Shown here one piece after another: positions 8,009-16,892 of a DNA stretch of 59,827 nt. A program made the position numbers and the translations under genes. This DNA is from CAZGCA01 sp964524145. GTDB lineage: Bacteria > Hydrogenedentota > CAZGCA01. The stretch lies in the NCBI GenBank assembly GCA_964524145.1, contig CAZGCA010000029.1, positions 1 through 59,827 on the forward strand, read 5' to 3'. The notes beneath the pieces were generated by a model. The model was not told where the DNA came from and ran no database searches. It worked only from the letters and a program-made list of their open reading frames with translations. How positions within the stretch are numbered: position 1 is the stretch's first letter; each line of letters begins with the position of its first letter.

Positions 8009-8967
8009 CACACACCCATCTTTCGGGCCATGGCGTTCGCGGTCTCACGTGCCTTGACGAGCAAGGAAAGCGTCTCGTTCACCGGGCATGAGAAACCCGC
8101 CTCGCGACCATATGCCGCGATGGCACCGTTCAGAGCGTCGATCTCCGTCCGCCGGCCGGTCCGCAAATCCTCGTGCATCGACGCGTAATGCAACGCCGTC
8201 GGCGGTATCAACTTCTCGTAGAAATGGTCCAGGAACGCCTGTACATCGGCAAACTCGAGTGTGACGCCTTGCGCCGACGCGACCTCGAATATCTCCTCGA
8301 CGATCAGTGCCATGATTCGACGCGTCTCATCGTTCCCCGCAAGTTCGCCGTAAGATGCACCGAGAAGCGACGACATCGGGTTCAATGCGCTGTTATAGAG
8401 CACCTTGCCCCAGATCACCGCCCGGATGTCGTCAGCCACTTTGGCCGGGATGCTCGACGCATCCACCGTCCGGGCTATCTCTTCGACTCGGTCCAGCGGC
8501 GCGTCGGTGTACGGCCCGAACTTGACCGGTCCGCCGTAGACGGTAACCGTGACATGGCCGGGTTCCAGTACCCGCGCACCGAATATCACCATACCTCCGA
8601 CGAGCCTACCTGGCCCGACAACTTCGGCAACCGTTTCCCAGTTGCCCAACCCGTTCTGCAGGGATACAACCAGGGTTTTGTCGGTGACAACCGGGAGCAC
8701 GTCTCGCGCCGCTTTCGCTGTATCGTACGACTTGACCGTGATAAAGACGACGTCGAAATCCGGGGCCGGGATGTCATCGCATTTGTCAAACGCGGGTATC
8801 GACGGGATATGGTGATCACCCCATATGCCGCTTATGCGCAGACCGTTGTCGCGCACCGCGCTCATGAGCTCCGGATGGCCCACCAAAGCGACCGACACGC
8901 CGCTCTTTGCCAGGAACCCACCAAGCACCGAGCCGATGGACCCGGCACCCATGATCAATACGTTCAT
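8008..8967 (-). CDS. panE: 2-Dehydropantoate 2-reductase (ketopantoate reductase family)
   Basis: 319 residues from ATG 8967. The N-terminal Rossmann fold is marked by VLIMGAGSIGSVLGGFLAKSG; the central VSLQNGLGNWE contains the family Asn; and the C-terminal helical domain has the KVLYNSALNPMSSLLG motif, whose lysine and asparagines bind ketopantoate. The known reaction is NADPH reduction of ketopantoate to pantoate on the coenzyme A route. Several paralogues of other function exist in this family, so the exact substrate is not certain. First gene of the unit running to purN; a weak GAGAG precedes the start. Confidence 0.87.
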   Translation of the reverse strand: MNVLIMGAGSIGSVLGGFLAKSGVSVALVGHPELMSAVRDNGLRISGIWGDHHIPSIPAFDKCDDIPAPDFDVVFITVKSYDTAKAARDVLPVVTDKTLVVSLQNGLGNWETVAEVVGPGRLVGGMVIFGARVLEPGHVTVTVYGGPVKFGPYTDAPLDRVEEIARTVDASSIPAKVADDIRAVIWGKVLYNSALNPMSSLLGASYGELAGNDETRRIMALIVEEIFEVASAQGVTLEFADVQAFLDHFYEKLIPPTALHYASMHEDLRTGRRTEIDALNGAIAAYGREAGFSCPVNETLSLLVKARETANAMARKMGV

Positions 8968-9004
8968 CACACAACTCTCAGTTTACAGTTACGCCCCGCT
9001 GTTT

Positions 9005-9189
9005 GTAGTTCCGCCTTTAGGCGGCATCCTATCGCACGACGTAATCGCAACAAATACTGTTGCGGACAGGAGTACCAAACCAATCGTTCGCGACCTCTGT
9101 CCACCGAAAGCGGCGGCGCCTCCATCAACAGACTCGCGCCGGAACGTGTTGAGCCGTTTCTCTCGAAAACCGCCTGAAGGCGGGACTAC
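9005..9189. repeat. REP/MITE-like pair of inverted palindromic repeats
   Basis: Two 20-base copies in inverted orientation, 9005-9024 (gtagttccgcctttaggcgg) and 9170-9189 (ccgcctgaaggcgggactac), differ at two positions. Each is itself a hairpin (CCGCC-TT-..-GGCGG). They bracket about 145 bases with no recognisable gene, in the 418-base space upstream of the panE-like gene. Such paired REP units are typically mobilised by a REP-associated transposase or behave as a small MITE. No target duplication could be identified by eye. Confidence 0.6.
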
Positions 9190-9324
9190 GAACTTTGTGC
9201 GACGACAAACCTACTGTTAGAGCAGATCTTAGCACACGACCCGGTCATTATCAATTATTGAGATCTGCCGCTAACGCCCTATCAACGCATCGGGCTCGTG
9301 CGCCCCGGGTTATCGTCCGCTCTA

Positions 9325-9353
9325 TTGACAATCATGTCCGGATCTCGTACCCT
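9325..9353 (+). promoter_or_regulatory. Promoter for the second HEPN/MNT pair
   Basis: A perfect -35 TTGACA (9325-9330), a 17-base spacer and a weak -10 TACCCT (9348-9353), 33 bases before the HEPN start. It resembles the other TTGACA-17 promoters in this window but has a degraded -10. Confidence 0.5.
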
Positions 9354-9364
9354 ACTACGTAGGG
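9350..9364. promoter_or_regulatory. Operator-like palindrome over the HEPN/MNT promoter
   Basis: CCCTAC-TAC-GTAGGG is a perfect 6-base-arm inverted repeat overlapping the -10 and probable start of transcription. Its position is that expected for an autoregulatory operator of a toxin-antitoxin operon; the binding protein is not known. Confidence 0.5.
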
Positions 9365-9385
9365 GAAGCTGCGGAGAAAGGGAAG

Positions 9386-9766
9386 ATGGCTACAATCCCT
9401 GAACAGTGGGTAGACCAAGCACGATACGATTTCGATACAGCGCGTGCTATGTTTGATAACCGTCGGTTCCTCTATGTGCTGTTCTGTTGTCAGCAGGCCG
9501 TGGAGAAGATGCTCAAAGGGGTCATCGCAAAGCGGACGGGTGAGTTTCCGCCACGGCTTCACAACCTGATGCGATTGGCGGAACACACCGGGCTGGAGTT
9601 CGAAGAAGCACGACTGAGTTTCTTCGGGGAGCTCTCAAGCTACTACATTCAGACGCGTTACCCGAAAGAGACGGACACACTTCTCAACAACGTCTCGCAG
9701 GAGATCGCGCAGGAGATCGTGACCGAGACGGAGGACACGATAAGATGGCTGTCATCGATGATCTGA
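9386..9766 (+). CDS. HEPN-domain protein (probable toxin, PF05168-like)
   Basis: 126 residues, all helical, matching the second HEPN branch. Visible are QARYDFDTARAMFDNRRF, the CQQAVEKMLKGVI helix, the conserved PRLHNLMRLAE, and the late YYIQTRYPKE motif with the arginine used as the catalytic or binding residue in this branch. This subfamily differs from the DUF86-type HepT at 2896. It overlaps the MNT gene downstream by 22 bases. Toxin assignment is from pairing with MNT; the R-x4-6-H motif is not fully evident, so RNase activity is unproven. Confidence 0.8.
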   Translation: MATIPEQWVDQARYDFDTARAMFDNRRFLYVLFCCQQAVEKMLKGVIAKRTGEFPPRLHNLMRLAEHTGLEFEEARLSFFGELSSYYIQTRYPKETDTLLNNVSQEIAQEIVTETEDTIRWLSSMI

Positions 9767-10071
9767 TTCACAGACGAGCGAGGGAGGCAGTGAAGGTAGT
9801 CGCACGGCAGGCCCATGTGCGAGCAGCCTACCTTTTCGGTTCGCACGTCGAAGGGACCGCGGACCGCTTCAGCGATATAGACATCGCCGCCTTTGTTGAG
9901 GGGGCCGACCAATGGGACATCCGACGGCGCGCGCGGGCAGCGGTCGAGGCTCAGAAACAGGTTGGCAGCGACATCGAACTACACGTTTTCCCGGCGGAAC
10001 TGTTGGAGAACCCTCCCGCCGCCAGTTTCGCGGCCTACATTCAAACCCACGGAGTCCCGGTTGAAATCTGA
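9745..10071 (+). CDS. MNT-type minimal nucleotidyltransferase (probable antitoxin)
   Basis: 108 residues. The active-site signature is YLFGSHVEGTADRFSDIDIA: GS plus two aspartates. The third acidic position falls in GSDIELHVF, where the usual D-hydrophobic is replaced by D-I-E, so the triad is slightly altered. Pairs with the preceding HEPN gene by a 22-base overlap and ends the unit. Expected to bind or modify the HEPN partner. Confidence 0.82.
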   Translation: MAVIDDLIHRRAREAVKVVARQAHVRAAYLFGSHVEGTADRFSDIDIAAFVEGADQWDIRRRARAAVEAQKQVGSDIELHVFPAELLENPPAASFAAYIQTHGVPVEI

Positions 10072-10125
10072 GGGGACTCCTGGAACTTGTTGGGGACAGG
10101 ATCTTATTACGCGATTCGCCCATTA

Positions 10126-12213
10126 TCAACGAGCGTAGCGGCGGTCGTATGCTTCCGCGTGCACCTTCCTGGCTGCGTCGACCAACTCGGGATAAGGCGA
10201 GTCCACGACGGTGACGAACCCGATGTTGTAGTTCTCGCCGTCCCAGAACCTGCCGGTTACCGGTTCGTCTATGTACTGAAACCAATGGCACCCAACGAAC
10301 GCCGGACAGTCGATCACGCTGCGCACGTAACGGATGTAGCTCTTTGCACGATCCTGCTGGTTGCGCGTGCGAACAAGTCCCGTATGGAACATCCCGCGGT
10401 CGAGCGCGCCGAAATGGAACTCGCCGATGATCAGCGGTTTGCCGAGATCGTTCTCGCCGGTCCAATGTTCAGGGTCGATGGTTCGCTGGTAGAGGTTGAA
10501 GCTTACAACGTCGGCGACGTCCGCGCACGCCCGGACGGCCATGGGAGGCGCGTTCGAGAACCGGCACCCAAGGTAGAGCTGGTTCGGCGCGTGTGCGCGG
10601 AGCGCGTCCTTGACGGCCTCGAAGTAGCGCTTCGCAAACTCGTAGACGAACGCGTCGAGGTCTTCGGTGCACTGCTTGTTAGCCTTTACCGGCACTCGCA
10701 GACTGTCCCAGTCCTCCGCTTTCGCGTCCCACGCCTCGTTGAGAACCTCGAGCGTACCGTACTTCTTCTTGAGCCGATCGACAAACGCCACGCGGCACGG
10801 CTGGTCCGGCGGGCTTCTCAACGTGCCTATCCGAATGGTACCCCACGAGAGCTCGTTGTCGACAAAGTAGCCGATACAGAGAGGGTTGCCTGAATGGCGC
10901 GTTGCCGTGGCGGAGACGCTCGCTTCCGCTGCACCATCAAACTTCGGGTCGTACACGTCCGCCATCCTGCCCCAATACCCTTTGGCGCCTTCGATGCCTC
11001 GGAACTCGCCGCTAATGCTCGCCGTGGCCACAAACGGCATCGGGCTGTGATCAAGCACGTCCGCTTGCGACCAGTTGCCGATGGTGTTGAACCCCCAGGC
11101 CCTGAGTCGTGCATACGCGGCGTCCCGCCATTTCGCCTGCCACTCGTCCCCATACTTCCTGATAAGGTTGGCGCAGTAGAAGCTGAACGTGCGCCCTTTG
11201 CCGTCGATGGTCTCGGCCATGCTGTGCGTCGATCTCGCGTAGCCGAAGACTCCCCTGTAAGGGCCGTCGTCGTCCGGGAGCCAGTCGAACCATCCGTCGC
11301 GCCCGTCGATGAACGTTCGCTCCCACGTGCCCACGCAATCGATTCCAAGGGAGAGAAACAAGCGTCCTTCCGGCGTGACAAACCACCACTTGCCGTCGAC
11401 CTTTTCCGTGCGGAACCAGCCTGTTGCCTCGAGCTGAGGTCCGTCCGCCCACCCGCCGAACCGGTCGCGTCCCGGGAAGTCCTGTGCCGCCTCGAGCGTT
11501 TTCTCTTCCTCGAACCGTCGCGTTTCGATCTCGGCTTCGTCCTTGAGTTTCCCGGGCCAGTCCGCGTGCTTGTACTGGCCGAACTTGTCAATGAAAGGCA
11601 GCGAGGCAGGTCCTTCCTGGAAGGCTGCTCGACGGAAAAGCCGAATGTCGTCCAGGACAAGTGTGTGCGGCTCTTGCGGACGCGGAAGAAACACCTGGAA
11701 CGCGGTGATCCGGGACGGGTCGATGACCGACCCTTCGCTCACGGGCCCGAGCGCAGGAACACCGCGCATGCCCCAGAACGGTCCGGTGTCGCCCGTCTTG
11801 AACCGGGCCAGCAGCGTCGTCTTCACTCCGGGATCGGCGGTTATGTGGGCCGTGTTGCAGAAGTTCATTCCATCGGCCCCTTTGTTGTCCACACGTACGC
11901 ACACGTCCACCGGTTCCGATTCCGGGTTGTAGATATCCACGGACATGCCCGCAAATTCGCTCCAGTTCCAGGTGCCTGAGGACGGCGTGAAGAAGACGTT
12001 CGGCCAGTCCACCTTCTTGAAGTGGACTTGCAGCGCACGCCCCTCGTCGCGCTCGATCAGCGTGACTGCGACGTTGTTCTGCGCCATGTTCCCCGGAAGA
12101 GAGTCGCCATCAAACGACTCGATGACGGCTTCACTTGACAAAGATGGTGAGCCGCCTATCGCGACGGCACTCAGCAGTGCTGTGAAAACCGTCGCCAATG
12201 CCAATCTCGTCAT
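10126..12213 (-). CDS. GH50-like secreted agarase/glycoside hydrolase
   Basis: 695 residues with a Sec signal peptide (residues 1-22, ending near VAIGG). Residues 30-200 are a jelly-roll carbohydrate-binding-like domain (VDIYNPESEPVDVCVRVDNK, LVLDDIRLFRR). Residues 245-690 form a TIM barrel with the family phrase KWWFVTPEGRLFLSLGID and the two likely catalytic glutamates in YFVDNELSWG and IIGEFHFG. Length and layout fit GH50 beta-agarases, which act on marine galactans, but related families also cleave other glycans. Transcribed divergently from the oxidoreductase at 12411, with a 12-base inverted repeat between them. Confidence 0.78.
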   Translation of the reverse strand: MTRLALATVFTALLSAVAIGGSPSLSSEAVIESFDGDSLPGNMAQNNVAVTLIERDEGRALQVHFKKVDWPNVFFTPSSGTWNWSEFAGMSVDIYNPESEPVDVCVRVDNKGADGMNFCNTAHITADPGVKTTLLARFKTGDTGPFWGMRGVPALGPVSEGSVIDPSRITAFQVFLPRPQEPHTLVLDDIRLFRRAAFQEGPASLPFIDKFGQYKHADWPGKLKDEAEIETRRFEEEKTLEAAQDFPGRDRFGGWADGPQLEATGWFRTEKVDGKWWFVTPEGRLFLSLGIDCVGTWERTFIDGRDGWFDWLPDDDGPYRGVFGYARSTHSMAETIDGKGRTFSFYCANLIRKYGDEWQAKWRDAAYARLRAWGFNTIGNWSQADVLDHSPMPFVATASISGEFRGIEGAKGYWGRMADVYDPKFDGAAEASVSATATRHSGNPLCIGYFVDNELSWGTIRIGTLRSPPDQPCRVAFVDRLKKKYGTLEVLNEAWDAKAEDWDSLRVPVKANKQCTEDLDAFVYEFAKRYFEAVKDALRAHAPNQLYLGCRFSNAPPMAVRACADVADVVSFNLYQRTIDPEHWTGENDLGKPLIIGEFHFGALDRGMFHTGLVRTRNQQDRAKSYIRYVRSVIDCPAFVGCHWFQYIDEPVTGRFWDGENYNIGFVTVVDSPYPELVDAARKVHAEAYDRRYAR

Positions 12214-12295
12214 ATCTCACCTCTGGGTAATATCGTCGCCCTGCCCGAAGCCACTCATCTTTAAGCAACGAACCAACAGGATTCTACCAAAGCCG

Positions 12296-12349
12296 CCGAC
12301 CCGGTACAACGGTAGGATGTGTTGACCTTGCAAACTGGTACCCGGTCGG
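12296..12349. promoter_or_regulatory. Inverted repeat in the divergent agarase/oxidoreductase spacer
   Basis: CCGACCCGGTAC (12296-12307) and GTACCCGGTCGG (12338-12349) are near-perfect inverted copies (11 of 12), spaced about four helical turns centre to centre. The arrangement suits a looping or dimer-of-dimers operator controlling both flanking sugar genes. No regulator gene is adjacent. Confidence 0.45.
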
Positions 12350-12410
12350 GTGTAGAATTGCGCAAGAACCGGAGACCCTGTGCGCTGCAGCAAGCGAAAG
12401 GAGACGAGCC

Positions 12411-13712
12411 ATGCCGTCAGAGCTGACACGACGAGCATTTGTAAAGACGGGCGCCGCGACCGCTGCGAGCGTTGCAACAACTCTTTCTGCGTCGAGAGTC
12501 TTTGGCGCTAACGACCGCATCCGCGCCGGGTTTATCGGTATCGCCAACCGCGGCGGGCAATTGATCGACGCCGCGTTGCCCCATAAGGACATGGAGATCG
12601 TCGCGCTGTGTGACGTCTACACACCCTCACTCGACAAGCGGGCGAAGAAGCTCGGCACCAACGTCGCCAGGTACGGGGATTTCCGCCGCATGCTCGATCG
12701 GGACGACATTGACGCCGTCTTCATCGCCACGCCGGACCACTGGCACGCGATCCAGACCATCATGGCGTGCGATGCCGGGAAGGACGTCTACGTCGAGAAG
12801 CCGCTCTCGATAACGATACTCGAAGGTCGCCGGATGGTCGAGGCCGCTCGACGGAACAACCGGGTCGTGCAGGTCGGAACGCACCGCCGCTCGTCAACGC
12901 TCTTCCCGAAGCTGGCAAATCTCGTCCAAGACGGCGGCATAGGGAAAGTGACGCTCGCACGCTGCTACCGTATCAGCAACATGTATCCCGACGGCATCGG
13001 TATCGCTCCCGACAGCGACCCGCCGGAAGGGCTCGACTGGGACATGTGGCTCGGCCCGCGTGCCTGGCGACCGTTCAACAAGAACATCCACCCCTACAAG
13101 TTCCGCTGGTGGAAAGACTACTCGTCGCAACTCGGCAACTGGGGCGTTCACTACTTCGACCTTATCCGGTGGATACTGGGCGAGGAGGCTCCGGTATCGG
13201 TCTCGGCACACGGCGGGAGATACGCGGTCAACGACTCGCGCGACATTCCCGACACGATGGAGGCTATATTCGAGTTCACCTCCGGACGGCTGATGGTCTT
13301 CGGCCAGTATGAGGCGAGCGGCAACGCCGCGATGCGCAGCGGCGAGTCCGAGCTGCGCGGCACTCTGGGCACCGTCTACGCGGGGACCCGTTCGTATGAG
13401 ATCATTCCGGAACGAGCGGGACAGTTTGGAGACCCGAAACCGCTGAGCGAACGCACGACCGTCAAGTCGAAGGACGGCGATCTGACCGTCGCACACATTC
13501 GCAACTTTCTCGACTGTATCAAGTCGCGCAAGAGACCGAACGCCGACGTCGAGGACGGGCACCGCTCGACGACGTTCGCTCATCTCGGCAACATATCACT
13601 GGCAACAAAATCGCGGATCGAGTGGAACCCGGAACGCGAACGGATAACCAACAGCGAAGAAGCGAACGAGCTTCTCCATTACGAGTACCGAGCGCCCTGG
13701 AAGCTCGGGTAG
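12411..13712 (+). CDS. Tat-exported Gfo/Idh/MocA-family oxidoreductase
   Basis: 433 residues. The N-terminus is a twin-arginine signal: TRRAFVKTGAATAASVATTL, predicted cleavage near residue 33. The Rossmann domain follows (RAGFIGIANRGGQLIDAA), then ATPDHWHAIQTIMACDAGKD, the family EKPLS motif (VYVEKPLSIT) and GTHRRSS. The C-terminal sheet domain includes WWKDYSSQLGNWGVHYFDLI. Known relatives oxidise or deacetylate sugars with a tightly bound NAD. Strong ribosome site AAAGGAGACGAGCC. Followed by the sugar-isomerase-like gene 22 bases on. Confidence 0.9.
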   Translation: MPSELTRRAFVKTGAATAASVATTLSASRVFGANDRIRAGFIGIANRGGQLIDAALPHKDMEIVALCDVYTPSLDKRAKKLGTNVARYGDFRRMLDRDDIDAVFIATPDHWHAIQTIMACDAGKDVYVEKPLSITILEGRRMVEAARRNNRVVQVGTHRRSSTLFPKLANLVQDGGIGKVTLARCYRISNMYPDGIGIAPDSDPPEGLDWDMWLGPRAWRPFNKNIHPYKFRWWKDYSSQLGNWGVHYFDLIRWILGEEAPVSVSAHGGRYAVNDSRDIPDTMEAIFEFTSGRLMVFGQYEASGNAAMRSGESELRGTLGTVYAGTRSYEIIPERAGQFGDPKPLSERTTVKSKDGDLTVAHIRNFLDCIKSRKRPNADVEDGHRSTTFAHLGNISLATKSRIEWNPERERITNSEEANELLHYEYRAPWKLG

Positions 13713-13734
13713 CGAAACTGAGGAGGGAACACCG

Positions 13735-15159
13735 ATGGCCCGAACTATCGAACGGAGAGAGTTTCTGAAGAGAACTGCGGCGGGATGCGCATTGTGTGCC
13801 GGCGTGCCTCACATGCTTGCAGCGAGCGCATACGCGAAGCAGCCGAAGCTGGTGAGCCCCGGCTGCAGGGGAACGAAGGTCCGGGTCGGCAAGGTGTACA
13901 TGGGCACACGCAATCCCCACTGGCCGACGCCGACAATGGACCTGGACGCCGAGATGCGAAGGTACGAGAAAGAGTTCGCGCGGCTCAAGCCGGAGCTGGC
14001 GGACGTGGACTTTGCGGTGAACGAACTGGTCACGTCGCGGGACGAGGCGAGAGCGCTCAAGGACAAGCTTGGGGATGTTGACGGGATTCTTGCGATCCAT
14101 CTATCGATAGGGATAGACGACATCCCGAGAGAGATCCTCGGTGCGGGGCGACCGACAGTGCTCTTTGCAGCCCCGTATTCGGGACATGAATGGACGGGGT
14201 TCGGTGCATTGCGGAAACAAGAGGCGGGCGCGCTGCTCGAATGTATGTTAACGAGCGATTTTGACCAGTTGGCGGTGGCCATCCGCCCGTTCCGCGCCAT
14301 CCACCACTTGAGGGAAGCGAAGATTCTCAACGTCACCAAACGTCCGGCACGTCCCGCCTTTACCAACGTGATAAGGGAGAAGTTCGGGACCGAGATCAAG
14401 ACTATCGACCGCAAAACAGCGCTCGACGCATACAACGCTGTCTCCGACGCCGACGCGGATGCGGAAGCCAAACGCTGGATCGACGGAGCGGTAGAGGTTG
14501 TCGAGCCGCCACGAGACGAGATAGTCAAGTCGTGCAAGCTCGCGCTCGCGTTGGAAAGGCTCCTGGACAACGAAAACGCTACGGTGATGACCGTCGATTG
14601 CTATGGGAGCATGTTCCATCAGTTGCCCGCCTTCCCGTGCATCGGGTTCACACGGCTTAACGACATGGGGTTGGGCGGCATCTGCGAATCGGATCTCGAG
14701 TCCGCAATGACTCACATTCTGTTCCAGGGGTTGTCCGGACGGCCCGGGTTTATCAGTGACCCAACAATGGACGGCGATATCGCTATCCTGGCACACTGCC
14801 TTGGCTCGACGCGGATGGACGGGCCTGACAATGAGCCTGCACCGTACAAGTTGCGCACGATCATGGAGCGCCGGGAAGGTGCCGTGCCGCAGGTGAAGAT
14901 GCGTGTCGGCCAGGAAGTCACCCAGGCGAAACTGGTTGGCGCGAACCTGCTTGTGCATTTCACGGGCACGATTGTCGACACGCCGGACGTCGAGAGAGGG
15001 TGCCGCACCAAGATATCGGTCAAAGTCGATGGCGACGCGGAGAAGCTCTGGCAGAACTGGTCCCACGGGCTGCACCGGGTCACCTGCTACGGAGACATCA
15101 CGCAGGATTTGAAACGGTTCTGCAGGTTCAAGAACGTCAAGATGGTTCACGAAGCGTAA
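13735..15159 (+). CDS. Tat-exported L-fucose/arabinose isomerase-like protein
   Basis: 474 residues. ERREFLKRTAAGCALCAG is a twin-arginine signal, cleaved near residue 34. The remainder resembles the L-fucose/L-arabinose isomerase fold: an N-terminal sugar-nucleotide-like domain (DVDFAVNELVTSRDEA, LFAAPYSGHEWTGF) and a C-terminal barrel (TVDCYGSM, FPCIGFTRLNDMGLGGICESDLES, GFISDPTMD). The glutamate/aspartate and histidine candidates for metal binding are in those last motifs. An exported sugar isomerase is odd, because such enzymes normally act in the cytoplasm. GGAGGGAAC ribosome site. A different activity on a related fold is possible. Confidence 0.72.
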   Translation: MARTIERREFLKRTAAGCALCAGVPHMLAASAYAKQPKLVSPGCRGTKVRVGKVYMGTRNPHWPTPTMDLDAEMRRYEKEFARLKPELADVDFAVNELVTSRDEARALKDKLGDVDGILAIHLSIGIDDIPREILGAGRPTVLFAAPYSGHEWTGFGALRKQEAGALLECMLTSDFDQLAVAIRPFRAIHHLREAKILNVTKRPARPAFTNVIREKFGTEIKTIDRKTALDAYNAVSDADADAEAKRWIDGAVEVVEPPRDEIVKSCKLALALERLLDNENATVMTVDCYGSMFHQLPAFPCIGFTRLNDMGLGGICESDLESAMTHILFQGLSGRPGFISDPTMDGDIAILAHCLGSTRMDGPDNEPAPYKLRTIMERREGAVPQVKMRVGQEVTQAKLVGANLLVHFTGTIVDTPDVERGCRTKISVKVDGDAEKLWQNWSHGLHRVTCYGDITQDLKRFCRFKNVKMVHEA

Positions 15160-15213
15160 CGAGCGCCGCGCTATGCTGAGGCCGCAACGCAGCCTCAAGA
15201 AAGGAAGTCTATA

Positions 15214-16623
15214 GTGCCAAGAGAGCCCGATGTTCGCCCGGTTGCGACTTCCCTATACTTCTTGCCTGTCGAGACGCGGGTGCCGCTCAAGTTCGGTCCC
15301 GAAACGCTGACCTATGTCACCTGTGCCCGGGTCCGTATGCGTGTCGAGGACGGTGCAGGCCGGACTGCCGAAGGCTGGGGCGAAACGCCGTTGAGTGTCC
15401 AATGGGTCTGGCCGAGTTCTCTGGGCTACGAGCACAGGCATACGGCGCTGAAAGAGTTCTGCACCATGCTGGCTGAAAGCTGGACACAGATAGGTACGAG
15501 CGGCCATCCAATCGAGATCGGCCACGCGTTCCAGGAGAAACAGTTGCGCTCGTTGCTCGCGGAATTCAATCAGCAGCGCGCCGATACGGAACCCATGCCA
15601 TGGCTTGCGGCGCTCGTGTGCTGTTCGGCGTTCGACATTGCACTGCACGACGCCTATGGCGTGCTCCACCAGGTTCCTGTTTACGAAACGTACAACGCCG
15701 ACTATATGAACGCTGACCTGGCGCAGTTTCTCTCTCCCGCGGAAGGAACGACCGTTTCGTTTGCAGACAACTATCCCGCAGACTTTCTGGCGTTCCCTCG
15801 ACGCAACGAGTTGCCTGCATGGCACCTGGTAGGAGGCAAGGACCTGCTGGACGAGACGGAGCTGGACGGGACGGAACCGGACGACGGCTACCCCGTGCTG
15901 CTGCCCGACTGGATCGAGCGGGACGGTCTGTGGTGCCTCAAGGTCAAGCTGCGCGGCAACGATCCCGGCTGGGATTATGACCGTCTGCTGCGAGTCGGCG
16001 AGATCGGCATGCAACAGTACGTGCGCTGGCTGACCGCCGATTTCAACTGCACGGTGACGGAGCCCGACTATGTGAACGCCATCCTGGACCGTCTCATCGA
16101 GGAAGACCCGCGCATCTACGGCATGATCCTCTACGTCGAACAGCCGTTTCCGTACGACCTCGAGGCGACCCGGATTGACGTGCACAGTGTTTCGGCCCGC
16201 AAACCGCTGTTCATGGACGAAAGCGCCCACGACTGGCACCTGATCAAGCTCGGCCGGTCGCTCGGCTGGACAGGCGTGGCACTGAAGACGTGCAAGACGC
16301 AGACGGGCGCGCTCTTGAGCCTTTCCTGGGCCAAGGCACACGGCATGACGCTCATGGTCCAGGACCTCACCAACCCCATGCTGGCGCAGATTCCACATGT
16401 GCTGCTCGCAGCCCACGCAGGCACGATCATGGGCGTCGAGACGAACGCCATGCAATTCTATCCGGAAGCCTCCGCTCCCGAAGCCGCCGTCCATCCGGGC
16501 ATCTACCAGCGGTGCAACGGCAAAGTCGACTTATCGACCATCACCGGTCCGGGATTCGGATACCGTCTGGAACTGATTAACAGAGAGTTGCCGGACCCGG
16601 AAGTAACCTTCTGCTGGACCTAG
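15214..16623 (+). CDS. Enolase-superfamily enzyme (mandelate racemase/muconate lactonizing type)
   Basis: 469 residues from GTG 15214 (AAGGAAG upstream). No signal peptide, so cytoplasmic. The barrel contains LKVKLRG (KxK catalytic lysine), then metal ligands in LTADFNC, LYVEQPFPYD and LFMDESAHD, and the second catalytic lysine pair in VALKTCKTQTGALL. The N-terminal capping domain has VEDGAGRTAEGWGETPL. A long loop (residues 160-250) with a very acidic segment (LLDETELDGTEPDDGYP) is not typical and enlarges the protein beyond the usual 370-400 residues. Product likely acts on a sugar acid; the exact acid is not determined. Confidence 0.82.
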   Translation: MPREPDVRPVATSLYFLPVETRVPLKFGPETLTYVTCARVRMRVEDGAGRTAEGWGETPLSVQWVWPSSLGYEHRHTALKEFCTMLAESWTQIGTSGHPIEIGHAFQEKQLRSLLAEFNQQRADTEPMPWLAALVCCSAFDIALHDAYGVLHQVPVYETYNADYMNADLAQFLSPAEGTTVSFADNYPADFLAFPRRNELPAWHLVGGKDLLDETELDGTEPDDGYPVLLPDWIERDGLWCLKVKLRGNDPGWDYDRLLRVGEIGMQQYVRWLTADFNCTVTEPDYVNAILDRLIEEDPRIYGMILYVEQPFPYDLEATRIDVHSVSARKPLFMDESAHDWHLIKLGRSLGWTGVALKTCKTQTGALLSLSWAKAHGMTLMVQDLTNPMLAQIPHVLLAAHAGTIMGVETNAMQFYPEASAPEAAVHPGIYQRCNGKVDLSTITGPGFGYRLELINRELPDPEVTFCWT

Positions 16624-16781
16624 AACAGGTTTGGTGACCGTGACCTCAAGCATGAAGATGACACAGATCCTAATATGGGCTCCCCGTCTCAATTGGGGTG
16701 AACAGCAAAGGCGTGCGGTCCAAACCCGTACTTGCACGCCGTCTGCCGACTCGCCGAGTGGGTGCAATGAGGAAGCGCGAC

Positions 16782-16810
16782 TTGACAGCACGTACCACTG
16801 CGCATATAAT
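16782..16810 (+). promoter_or_regulatory. Consensus sigma70 promoter for the 1160-residue secreted protein
   Basis: Perfect TTGACA (16782-16787), 17-base spacer, perfect TATAAT (16805-16810). Transcription would begin about 75 bases before the TTG at 16893. Confidence 0.85.
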
Positions 16811-16892
16811 GAGGCGAAACAGTTCCGCAGCAGTGGCGGGAGGGTCATATTGGATATCTCGGTCTGAGTTCAGTTGGTAGGAGGGAAGGCTC

